Assembly (NCBI GenBank): GCA_020434085.1
Contig: JAGRBM010000603.1
Location: 1-5,015 of the forward strand
Origin: Chrysiogenia bacterium
GTDB taxonomy: Bacteria > JAGRBM01
Direction: 5' to 3'
Length of the DNA stretch: 5,015 nucleotides
The notes beneath the pieces were generated by a model that worked only from the letters and a program-made list of their open reading frames with translations, was not told the origin of the DNA and searched no databases. Position numbers and translations under genes: made by a program. How positions within the stretch are numbered: position 1 is the stretch's first letter; each line of letters opens with the position of its first letter. Shown one piece after another: positions 1 through 5,015 of this stretch.

Positions 1-749
1 ATCATCGCGAGGATCCCCTCCTGGGCGTCCTTTGTTTTCATGGTCTTCGCCTGGCACTGCGCCTCAAAAGCCAGCGCGGCATCGGCATCGAAGTCACAGG
101 CCCGGTAGAGTGCCTGCTTGGTGAGCGCCACCGCCAGCGGCGCGCTGCCAGCGATCTCGCGCGCGAGCGCGTCGGTCTTCGCGTCTAGTTCCTCGGGGGC
201 AACGGCGTAGTTGGCAATCCCCAGCTTTTCGGCTTCCTCGCCGCTGAAGATGCGACCGGTAAAGAAGAGTTCGGCCGCTTTCTGCATTCCCACCAGCCGC
301 GGCAACACGTAGGTCGTCGCCATTCCCGGCGTAAAACCAAGGCGCGTGAAGTTCACGCCGAGCTTTGCCGCAGTCGAGACAACCCGCAGATCGCAGGCCA
401 GGGCGAGCCCCAGCCCGCCACCGATGGCGTGACCGTTAACTTTGGCAATTGTCGGCTGCGGCAAATCGCGCAGACACAGGAACGAGCCGTAGATGCGGCG
501 CACCGCCTCTTCCATGCCGCCGGCATCCCTTGCCATTCCGGTCATGGCGCGGAAATCGGCGCCGCTGCAGAAAATCTTGCCAGAGCCCTGCACCACTACC
601 ACGCGGGCGTCGTCGCGCTCCTTGAGCTCGGCGACCTTCGCCGCGAAGTCTTCGAGCAGTTCCGGTCGCATGGCATTGCGCTTTTCGGGCTGATTGAGCG
701 TAAGCGTCGCCACATAGTCGGCCACTTCGAGCAGGACGGGATCTGCCAT
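1..749 (-). CDS. Enoyl-CoA hydratase/isomerase (crotonase) family protein, 3' end outside window
   Basis: The gene starts with ATG at 749-747 and stays open to the left edge, giving 249 residues; family members are usually about 260, so only the last 10-15 residues are missing. The fold is recognisable: N-terminal LNQPEKRNAM (residues 18-27), the first oxyanion-hole segment CSGADF (61-66), the second oxyanion-hole segment GHAIGGG (106-112) followed by LALACDLRV, then LGFTPGMATTYVLPRLVG (137-154) and FTGRIFSGEEAEKLGI (163-178). These proteins act in the cytoplasm on acyl-CoA thioesters, stabilising an enolate. By my alignment to rat mitochondrial enoyl-CoA hydratase, the two catalytic glutamates are replaced by Gly114 and Phe134. 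Classical syn-hydration is therefore doubtful, and isomerase, hydrolase, lyase or another crotonase chemistry is possible. The gene lies 3 bases after the hydrolase stop with its GAGG ribosome site inside that gene. Family assignment is firm; the reaction is unknown. Confidence 0.93.
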   Translation of the reverse strand, partial: MADPVLLEVADYVATLTLNQPEKRNAMRPELLEDFAAKVAELKERDDARVVVVQGSGKIFCSGADFRAMTGMARDAGGMEEAVRRIYGSFLCLRDLPQPTIAKVNGHAIGGGLGLALACDLRVVSTAAKLGVNFTRLGFTPGMATTYVLPRLVGMQKAAELFFTGRIFSGEEAEKLGIANYAVAPEELDAKTDALAREIAGSAPLAVALTKQALYRACDFDADAALAFEAQCQAKTMKTKDAQEGILAM

Positions 750-761
750 GGCTCAGGCCTC
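747..761 (-). promoter_or_regulatory. Coupled stop/RBS/start junction of hydrolase and crotonase genes
   Basis: Read on the minus strand this is GAGGCCTGAGCCATG. It encodes the last two codons of the hydrolase (Glu-Ala), its TGA, a 3-base spacer and the crotonase ATG. GAGG (761-758) is a Shine-Dalgarno match 8 bases before the ATG, so the ribosome site lies inside the upstream gene. This arrangement favours translational coupling. The same 15 bases recur at 1554-1568. Confidence 0.7.
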
Positions 762-1556
762 CCATCCGGCAAAGAAGGTGAGCAGTTGCTCATTTACGAA
801 GTCCGGGTTTTCCAGGGTGGAGATATGGGCGGCACCCGGGATGGTCTTGAACGCCGAATCGGAAATACGCTCGTGAATCTGCCGGGATTTCTCCGGCGTT
901 GTGGCCGTGTCGCGCTCGCCGACCATGATGAGCGTCGGCAGCTTGATCGCGGCAAGCTGGTCCAGGATGCTCACCCGCTCAATGACTGCCATCGTCGCGT
1001 GGTAGATCGACTCCCCGTCGTTCCCCATCAGCTTTTGCGCGTAGGCGCTCTCAATCCCGGGATTCTCCGCAAGAAAGTCCTGCGTAAAGAAGGTCATGGC
1101 CAGCGCCATCTTCGCCATGGGCTCGGCGAGCGGCGCCTTGCGCATCTGGTCGGCAAACATACGGAACTGCTGGAGCTTTTGAGGCTCTTCGACGTCGGCG
1201 CTCGTATCGAGCAACACCAGCCCCGCAATCCGCTCTGGCCGGTGAAGCGCCATGCGCATCCCGGTCATCCCGCCCTGAGAGAGCCCCACCCAGTGGAAAC
1301 GCTCGATTCCCAGCGCGTCGGCAACGGCAAAGACATCGTCGCGATAGTCTTCCAGCGTGAAGGGCTCGCTCACTGCTGCGGAGCGCCCATGGCCGCGAAA
1401 ATCGATCGAGATGCAGCGGTATTTCTCCGAGAGTGCCGCCACCTGCGGTGCGAACATATCACCGTCAAGCAGCAGGGAGTGGCCCATCAGCACAGGAAAG
1501 CCCTCGCCCTGCTCGGCGTAGTGGAACGTGAGTCGGTTGGCTTCAAGCATCGGCAT
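753..1556 (-). CDS. Alpha/beta-fold hydrolase, 3-oxoadipate enol-lactonase-like
   Basis: This is a complete 267-residue protein, the normal size for a single-domain alpha/beta hydrolase. The N-terminal part has the strand and oxyanion-loop region PVLMGHSLLLDGDMF (21-35) and the DFRGHGRS motif (52-59). The nucleophile elbow is GLSQGG (91-96) with Ser93. The acid is probably Asp216 in MVGERDTATTP, and the base is His244 in GAAHISTLENP, so the triad looks intact. A cap region (about 122-195) separates core halves. There is no signal peptide, so the protein is cytoplasmic. The layout resembles PcaD-type enol-lactonases and meta-cleavage-product hydrolases, but this superfamily includes many esterases and the substrate cannot be read from sequence. 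The gene sits between ligase and crotonase with 3-base gaps on both sides, which suggests a step in the same CoA pathway. A second ATG lies two codons downstream (1550-1548); the first is used because it has the better-spaced GAGG. Confidence 0.92.
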   Translation of the reverse strand: MPMLEANRLTFHYAEQGEGFPVLMGHSLLLDGDMFAPQVAALSEKYRCISIDFRGHGRSAAVSEPFTLEDYRDDVFAVADALGIERFHWVGLSQGGMTGMRMALHRPERIAGLVLLDTSADVEEPQKLQQFRMFADQMRKAPLAEPMAKMALAMTFFTQDFLAENPGIESAYAQKLMGNDGESIYHATMAVIERVSILDQLAAIKLPTLIMVGERDTATTPEKSRQIHERISDSAFKTIPGAAHISTLENPDFVNEQLLTFFAGWEA

Positions 1557-1568
1557 GGCTCAGGCCTC
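1554..1568 (-). promoter_or_regulatory. Coupled stop/RBS/start junction of ligase and hydrolase genes
   Basis: This is the same 15 bases as at 747-761: minus-strand GAGGCCTGAGCCATG. It carries the ligase's last Glu-Ala codons, TGA, a GCC spacer and the hydrolase ATG. GAGG (1568-1565) is 8 bases from the start codon. The identity of stop codon, spacer and ribosome site at two neighbouring junctions supports co-translation of the three minus-strand genes. Confidence 0.7.
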
Positions 1569-3113
1569 AGCTGCCAGGCCCGTGCCGCTCTGGTCGTCAC
1601 TGCCACCGCGAAGCGAGCGTTTGAGGACCTTGCCCAGCGCGTTTCGCGGCAATTCGGCCATGAACTCGATCTGGCGCGGCCGTTTATAGTCGGCGAGACG
1701 ATCTTCACAGAACTTCGCGATGTCGTCTTCAGAGAGATTTGCTCCCGGACGCGCGACGATGCAGGCCTTGATGTCCTCTCCGAGCACATCGTGCGGCACT
1801 CCAATGACGGCCACTTCGAGAATCTCGGGATGTTCATGCAGGGCGGCCTCAATCTCAACGGGATAGACATTGAAACCGCCGCGAATGATCATGTCCTTGT
1901 TGCGGCCCGAGATGTAGAGGTACCCGTCCTCGTCCAGGTAGCCGAGGTCGCCCGTCTTGAGCCAGCCGTCTTCGGTCCAGGTATCGCTGCTGGCTTCTTC
2001 GTTGTTGAAGTAGCGGCGCCGGTGTTTTCCGCGCATGCGAATCTCGCCGACTTCGTTGGGTGCGGCTTCGTTTCCTTCTTCGGTGATAATCTTGAGTTCA
2101 GTCCCCGGCAGCGGCCGGCCAATGGAACCCGGGCGCTTTTTCGCCTCGAAGGGGGGCAGGCTGCAAGCAGCGCCGCCTCCCTCGGTAAGCCCATAAACAT
2201 TAAGCAGCATGGTTTTGGGACAGATCTCACCGAGTTTGCGGACGGCCTCGGGCGGCATCGGCGCCGTCCCGTACATCAGCATCTGGAGCGAGCTGTAGTC
2301 GTGTGTCTCGATGTCTGGATGCTGGAGCGCGAGCACAATCATGCTGGGCACCGCATAGCTGAGAACAACCTTGTGCTGCTCGATCAGAGCGAGGAAGCGC
2401 CCGGCATCGAACCGGGGCTGGATGATGCTGGTCATGCCGGCCTTGAGCGGCGTCATCATCATTGCGTGGGTACCCGCGAAGGTGAAGAGGGGCACGGCGT
2501 GGAGAAACGCGCGGCCACCGAACATCTTGTCGAGGCCCCCGCTGCCGCCCAGTGAGATCACATCGCCGTGGGTGCAGGCCACGCCCTTGGGAAAGCCCGT
2601 CGTTCCCGAGGTGTAGAGAATGTCGCAGAGATCATCGGCCGCGCAGGGGATCGCAAATTCGGAATCGTCGCCGTCCTTCAGTAACTCGTCGAGATCCAGC
2701 TCGCCTCCGGCCCCCTTCAGCGCCGCCCACCGAACACAGGGCGCGTTCTTGCGTGCGGCTTCAAGCTTTGCTGCGACCGACGCCTCGCCGAGGGCGCCGA
2801 CTGCTTCACTGTTGGAGAGGATGTAGGAAATCTCGCCGGCAGCCAGGCGGGTGTTGATGGGAACGATGACGCCGCCGGCCTTGTGAACGGCGAAGTAGCC
2901 CACCATGAATGAGACTGCTTCGGCGTTGTTGAACAGCAGCGCGACGCGGTCGCCCTTTTCAAGTCCCAACCCCGCCAGCTTGCGCCCCAGCCGATTGCTC
3001 AGCCGGCCCCATTCGCCATAGGTGATCTGCGAAATCCCGTCGACGATCGCCGCGAGCTGATCGGGCGTCTTCGCCGCCTGGGAGCGGAGCAGATCTACAA
3101 TGGACTCAACCAT
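1560..3113 (-). CDS. AMP-forming acyl-CoA synthetase (fatty-acid/aromatic acid:CoA ligase)
   Basis: This 517-residue adenylate-forming enzyme is of normal length. It activates a carboxylic acid with ATP to an acyl-AMP and then forms the CoA thioester. Motifs in order: the ATP-binding loop YTSGTTGFPKG (167-177), YGTAPMP (281-287), YGLTE (307-311), the TGD signature (387-389) in LKTGDLGYLDEDGYLY, the hinge-region GRNKDMIIRGGFNVYP (403-418), and the C-terminal PRNALGK with catalytic Lys495. All core residues are present, so it should be active. There is no signal peptide or membrane segment. The ATG at 3113-3111 is preferred: it has a purine-rich ribosome site just upstream and the protein then begins MVESIVDLLRSQ, as usual for the family. 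An ATG 51 bases upstream (3164) has no ribosome site and overlaps the predicted -10 box. The ligase is first in the operon and probably supplies the CoA substrate for it. The acid it activates is unknown; ANL sequences predict this poorly. Confidence 0.95.
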   Translation of the reverse strand: MVESIVDLLRSQAAKTPDQLAAIVDGISQITYGEWGRLSNRLGRKLAGLGLEKGDRVALLFNNAEAVSFMVGYFAVHKAGGVIVPINTRLAAGEISYILSNSEAVGALGEASVAAKLEAARKNAPCVRWAALKGAGGELDLDELLKDGDDSEFAIPCAADDLCDILYTSGTTGFPKGVACTHGDVISLGGSGGLDKMFGGRAFLHAVPLFTFAGTHAMMMTPLKAGMTSIIQPRFDAGRFLALIEQHKVVLSYAVPSMIVLALQHPDIETHDYSSLQMLMYGTAPMPPEAVRKLGEICPKTMLLNVYGLTEGGGAACSLPPFEAKKRPGSIGRPLPGTELKIITEEGNEAAPNEVGEIRMRGKHRRRYFNNEEASSDTWTEDGWLKTGDLGYLDEDGYLYISGRNKDMIIRGGFNVYPVEIEAALHEHPEILEVAVIGVPHDVLGEDIKACIVARPGANLSEDDIAKFCEDRLADYKRPRQIEFMAELPRNALGKVLKRSLRGGSDDQSGTGLAAEA

Positions 3114-3117
3114 GACT

Positions 3118-3125
3118 CTCCCCTC
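3118..3125 (-). promoter_or_regulatory. Ribosome binding site deciding the ligase start
   Basis: The minus strand reads GAGGGGAG here, ending 4 bases before the ATG at 3113. GAGG is 8 bases from the ATG, the same spacing as at the two downstream gene junctions. No comparable site precedes the upstream ATG at 3164, so this fixes the shorter ligase form. Confidence 0.75.
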
Positions 3126-3162
3126 GATCCGGCCCGCCCGGAAGCTGCGGCGGTCCGAGCCC

Positions 3163-3191
3163 ATTTATTCATTGCATGCGATATATGTCAA
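3163..3191 (-). promoter_or_regulatory. Probable sigma-70-type promoter of the ligase operon
   Basis: On the minus strand a perfect TTGACA (3191-3186) is followed after 16 bases by AATAAA (3169-3164), which matches TATAAT at 4 of 6 positions. Transcription would start near 3157-3155, leaving about 42-44 bases of leader before the ATG at 3113. The -35 box is excellent and the -10 box mediocre, which would suit an activated or moderate promoter. The short palindrome GCATGC (3174-3179) sits in the spacer. Confidence 0.5.
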
Positions 3192-3206
3192 CAAAAATCG
3201 GAGAAC

Positions 3207-3216
3207 AACACCTGTT
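3207..3216. repeat. Short inverted repeat AACA-N2-TGTT, possible operator
   Basis: AACACCTGTT is a perfect 4-bp inverted repeat around CC. It is nested in a looser dyad, GAA at 3203-3205 and TTC at 3216-3218. It lies 16 bases upstream of the ligase -35 box and about 100 bases upstream of the thiolase promoter, where an activator or TetR/MarR-type regulator could bind. The arms are short and this is only a candidate. Confidence 0.2.
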
Positions 3217-3316
3217 TCAAACAAAATCACGGACGCATCTATCTCATAACTATGCAATTTTATTATATATATCTTCTTATCTCTATTATGCTGATGAGCG
3301 GCGGATAAAATATTAA

Positions 3317-3345
3317 TTGACGATATAAATTCATTTCCATACGAT
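3317..3345 (+). promoter_or_regulatory. Probable sigma-70-type promoter of the thiolase/DUF35 unit
   Basis: TTGACG (3317-3322, 5 of 6 to consensus) and TACGAT (3340-3345, 4 of 6 including the key T, A and final T) are separated by exactly 17 bases. AT-rich sequence lies upstream, as in UP elements. Transcription would start near 3351-3353, about 40 bases before the ATG at 3392. This rules against the in-frame GTG at 3350 as translation start. Confidence 0.6.
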
Positions 3346-3380
3346 ACACGTGCTTTTGGCGGCTTCGGCCTGCCGATTCC

Positions 3381-3387
3381 GGGAGGA
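3381..3387 (+). promoter_or_regulatory. Strong ribosome binding site of the thiolase-like gene
   Basis: GGGAGGA contains GGAGG (3382-3386) 5 bases before the ATG at 3392. It is the best Shine-Dalgarno in the window and decides the start over the GTG at 3350, which lies 14 codons upstream and has no such site. Confidence 0.85.
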
Positions 3388-3391
3388 CTCC

Positions 3392-4600
3392 ATGCCAGGG
3401 GAACTGCGCGAGGTCGCGATCATCGGGGCGCACGCCACGCCCGTCACCAAGAAGCCCGCCGGGCCCCTGCGCCAGGTCTTCGCCCGCGCGGCCATCGAGA
3501 CCCTCCGCGACGCCGGGATAAAGCCGGCCGAGGTCGACGGGCTCATCACCACACCACCGGGAATCAATCCAGAAATCGTGATCATGTTCGGCGCGTTTCT
3601 CGGGAAGTATCTGGGTCTGAACACCCGCGTGCTCGAAGTGATCGAGAATGGCGGCACGACCTCAGCGCTGGCACTGCGCACGGCCATCAACGAAGTGGCC
3701 ATCGGGCGCGTCGAGCGCTGCCTGGTACTGGCCGCCGACGAGCGCGCCCGCCTGGGTGACATGAGTGACCTCGACTACACCTTTCGCTTCGGCACACAGT
3801 CGAACATCGGTCTACAGGGTGCTTACGATGGCGTATACGGCGGCGGCTTTCCCGTTCCCTTCTACGCCATGGGCGGCCAGCGCTACATGCACGAATACGG
3901 AATCAGTCTCGAAGAGATTGCCGAAGTGGTCGTGCAGCTCCGCGAACATGCCATGCGCCATCCCGGCGCGCAGTTCCCCGAGCGCACTAGCGTTGCCGAT
4001 GTGCTCGCCTCCAAGGTGCAGAGCCCCCCGCTCACGCTGCACATGTGCTGCCCGGTCTCCAGCGCCGGGGCCGGCGTCTTGCTCACCAGCGTTGAAGAGG
4101 CGAAGAAGTCCAGAAAACCCTGGGTTCGCATTGCGGGTGTCGGCGGCTACCACGAGGCCGAGCACTTTCTCCCCGTCGATGAAGGGCGCAACTTCACCAC
4201 CTATCGGTCGGCCATCAAGGCATCCGAACAGGCCTATGCCGAAGCAGGCATCGGCGCCGACGACATCGACGTGGCCGAAATCTACGGCGTCTTCGCCCCG
4301 ACTGAGCTCATGCTCTACGAGGACCTGGGCTTCGTGAAGGACAAGGGCAAGGCGCCGCAGGCCGTGCGCAACGGCGAGCTCACCCATGGTGGGCGCGTCG
4401 TCTGCAATCCCAGCGGCGGGCGCATCTGCTACGGCCACCCTGCCGCGGCCACCCCGCTGCTCGAAACCATTGAAATCGTCCATCAACTGCGCGGCACCGC
4501 GGAAGGCCGGCAAGTCGAAGGTGCCCGCTGGGGCCTCACCCACGCCGAACACGGCTGCCTTAACGGCTCATCCGTGATGGTTTACGAGGCCTGCGCCTGA
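3392..4600 (+). CDS. Thiolase-superfamily protein (SCP-x/Ltp2-like), probable DUF35 partner, nucleophilic Cys absent
   Basis: This complete 402-residue protein has both thiolase halves. The N-terminal half begins REVAIIGAHATPV and the C-terminal half has EIYGVFAPTELMLYEDLGF (296-314), the SCP-x version of the active-site loop. NPSGGRICYGHP (339-350) carries the conserved thiolase His349, and HGCLNGSS (387-394) carries Cys389 near the position of the second thiolase Cys. At the nucleophile position the sequence is VIENGGTT (83-90), so the acyl-accepting Cys is replaced, by my alignment by Glu85. Ltp2-type members that lack this Cys are retro-aldolases acting on hydroxyacyl-CoA, so C-C cleavage by aldol chemistry is plausible here; classical thiolysis through a Cys acyl-enzyme is not. 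Tyr298 and Tyr347 are candidate catalytic residues, as tyrosines are in Ltp2. The adjacent DUF35 gene is the expected partner and would bring the CoA substrate. Superfamily is firm; reaction and substrate are inferred or unknown. Confidence 0.92.
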   Translation: MPGELREVAIIGAHATPVTKKPAGPLRQVFARAAIETLRDAGIKPAEVDGLITTPPGINPEIVIMFGAFLGKYLGLNTRVLEVIENGGTTSALALRTAINEVAIGRVERCLVLAADERARLGDMSDLDYTFRFGTQSNIGLQGAYDGVYGGGFPVPFYAMGGQRYMHEYGISLEEIAEVVVQLREHAMRHPGAQFPERTSVADVLASKVQSPPLTLHMCCPVSSAGAGVLLTSVEEAKKSRKPWVRIAGVGGYHEAEHFLPVDEGRNFTTYRSAIKASEQAYAEAGIGADDIDVAEIYGVFAPTELMLYEDLGFVKDKGKAPQAVRNGELTHGGRVVCNPSGGRICYGHPAAATPLLETIEIVHQLRGTAEGRQVEGARWGLTHAEHGCLNGSSVMVYEACA

Positions 4601-4624
4601 AAACGTCCGACGGGAACCAAGAAG

Positions 4625-5015
4625 ATGAAAGACCTGATCGACAAGTATTCCTGGGAAGCCATCAAACACGACAACGACGGCGCGACGCTGGAGTATTACC
4701 GCTCGCTCGGTGAGGACGGCGTGTTTCGCAGCACTGCGTGCGGCGACTGCGGAAAGATTTCCTATCCGCCGCGCACCTTCTGCCCGGCTTGTTTCTCAGA
4801 GAAGATCGAGTGGACCGATGTCGGCGCGCGCGGCGCGAGCCTCTATTCCTTTACCACGCAGAGCCGCTCGCTTCGCTTCGGCGCGCCGGCGGTAATCGGC
4901 ATTGTGGAAATCCCGGGCGTCGGCAGAATTCTCTCGAAGATCAACGCCAAACTCGATGAACTCGCCATCGGGCAGAGACTCAAGTTCGAACCGTTCAAGG
5001 TTTCCGAGAGAATCA
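4625..5015 (+). CDS. DUF35 zinc-ribbon/OB-fold protein, 3' end outside window
   Basis: The reading frame opens at ATG 4625 and stays open to the right edge, giving 130 residues. The family is usually about 130-150, so little is missing. An N-terminal helix (EYYRSLGEDGVFRSTACGDC, 23-42) leads into a rubredoxin-like zinc ribbon with Cys39, Cys42, Cys53 and Cys56 (CxxC-x10-CxxC), then YPPRTFCPAC. The OB-fold part follows, with GASLYSFTTQ (70-79), APAVIGIVEIPGVGRILSKI (87-106) and a GQRLKFEPF strand (117-125). DUF35 proteins are non-catalytic or accessory partners of thiolase-like enzymes and help bind or channel acyl-CoA. The gene starts 24 bases after the thiolase stop, with a weak purine-rich leader (GGGA at 4612-4615 and AAGAAG just before the ATG), consistent with one transcript. 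All four zinc ligands are intact. The assignment is strong; the specific role follows from its neighbour. Confidence 0.92.
   Translation, partial: MKDLIDKYSWEAIKHDNDGATLEYYRSLGEDGVFRSTACGDCGKISYPPRTFCPACFSEKIEWTDVGARGASLYSFTTQSRSLRFGAPAVIGIVEIPGVGRILSKINAKLDELAIGQRLKFEPFKVSERI

Larger units (their letters stand above)
3165..3379. other. AT-rich divergent intergenic region
   Basis: This stretch separates the two divergent units and contains no credible gene. Hand count over 3161-3350 gives 61 G/C in 190 bases. The core 3251-3290 has only 7 in 40 and includes the alternating run TATTATATATAT. It holds the two outward promoters annotated separately. The middle (about 3220-3310) shows no strong hairpin or RNA gene. 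A direct repeat TATCTC (3240-3245 and 3278-3283) and a distant inverted 7-mer, ATTGCAT (3171-3177) with ATGCAAT (3252-3258), are visible but could be chance in such AT-rich sequence. Confidence 0.7.

Noticed and set aside
429-2555. A 708-codon plus-strand reading frame opposite the three minus-strand genes
   Set aside because: It is in exact codon register with the crotonase, hydrolase and ligase, which all share one frame. A plus-strand stop there needs a TTA, CTA or TCA codon in the real genes, and these are rare in GC-rich coding sequence. It ends precisely at a TCA serine codon of the ligase. The translation is rich in His and Arg and has no recognisable domain, whereas the opposite strand encodes three well-conserved proteins.
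3291-3310. CTGATGAG followed by GCGGCGG, resembling the core of a hammerhead ribozyme
   Set aside because: The required GAAA segment after stem II is absent (ATAAAA follows) and no stems I or III can be drawn, so it is a chance match to seven bases.
3165-3379. A small gene, sRNA or intrinsic terminator in the intergenic region
   Set aside because: No start codon with a ribosome site leads to a credible protein, and I found no GC-rich hairpin followed by a T-run. Terminators are not expected between divergent genes.
3350-3391. In-frame GTG start extending the thiolase-like protein by 14 residues
   Set aside because: It lies about at the predicted transcription start and has no ribosome site, while the ATG at 3392 has GGAGG at ideal spacing and gives a normal thiolase N-terminus.
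3812-4552. A 246-codon minus-strand frame inside the thiolase-like gene
   Set aside because: It has the same codon-register antisense effect and shows no domain or independent ribosome site. The thiolase protein on the plus strand is clearly real.
1-5015. Mobile element, CRISPR, tRNA/rRNA or phage signal
   Set aside because: There are no transposase or integrase motifs, no paired terminal inverted repeats, no regularly spaced direct repeats and no tRNA-like cloverleaf or T-loop sequence that I can see. All genes fit ordinary chromosomal catabolism.

Overview
The window is a block of CoA-thioester metabolism from a high-GC bacterium. Two transcription units diverge from a strikingly AT-rich intergenic region (61 G/C in the 190 bases 3161-3350, about 32%, by hand count), while the genes on both sides are clearly GC-rich. 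Promoters look like ordinary housekeeping-sigma promoters. The combination of AMP-forming ligase, crotonase, SCP-x-like thiolase and DUF35 protein is common in Proteobacteria, Myxococcota/Binatota-type lineages and Actinobacteria. I cannot place the organism more closely from sequence alone.

Left arm (minus strand, read right to left): an AMP-forming acyl-CoA ligase (3113-1560), an alpha/beta hydrolase (1556-753) and a crotonase-family protein (749 to beyond the left edge). The genes are separated by only 3 bases at each junction. The two junctions share an identical 15-bp sequence that holds the end of one gene, a GAGG ribosome-binding site and the next ATG, so the three genes are very probably one translationally coupled operon. 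Its likely promoter has a perfect TTGACA at 3191-3186.

Right arm (plus strand): a thiolase-superfamily protein of the SCP-x/Ltp2 type (3392-4600), followed after 24 bases by a DUF35 (zinc ribbon plus OB-fold) protein running off the right edge. Such pairs are known to form complexes (archaeal thiolase/HMG-CoA synthase, the steroid aldolase Ltp2-ChsH2, benzoylsuccinyl-CoA thiolase BbsAB). A good promoter, TTGACG-17-TACGAT, lies about 40-50 bases upstream of the thiolase gene.

Taken together: the ligase would activate a carboxylic acid to a CoA thioester, the crotonase would modify the acyl chain or ring, the hydrolase might open a lactone/ester or ring-cleavage product, and the thiolase-like/DUF35 pair would cut or form a C-C bond. 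The substrate is unknown. Two proteins look catalytically non-standard. The thiolase-like protein has Glu85 where thiolases have their acyl-accepting Cys, and the crotonase lacks both glutamates of classical enoyl-CoA hydratase. Nothing here looks like a mobile element, CRISPR array or RNA gene. The long antisense reading frames are codon-register shadows.
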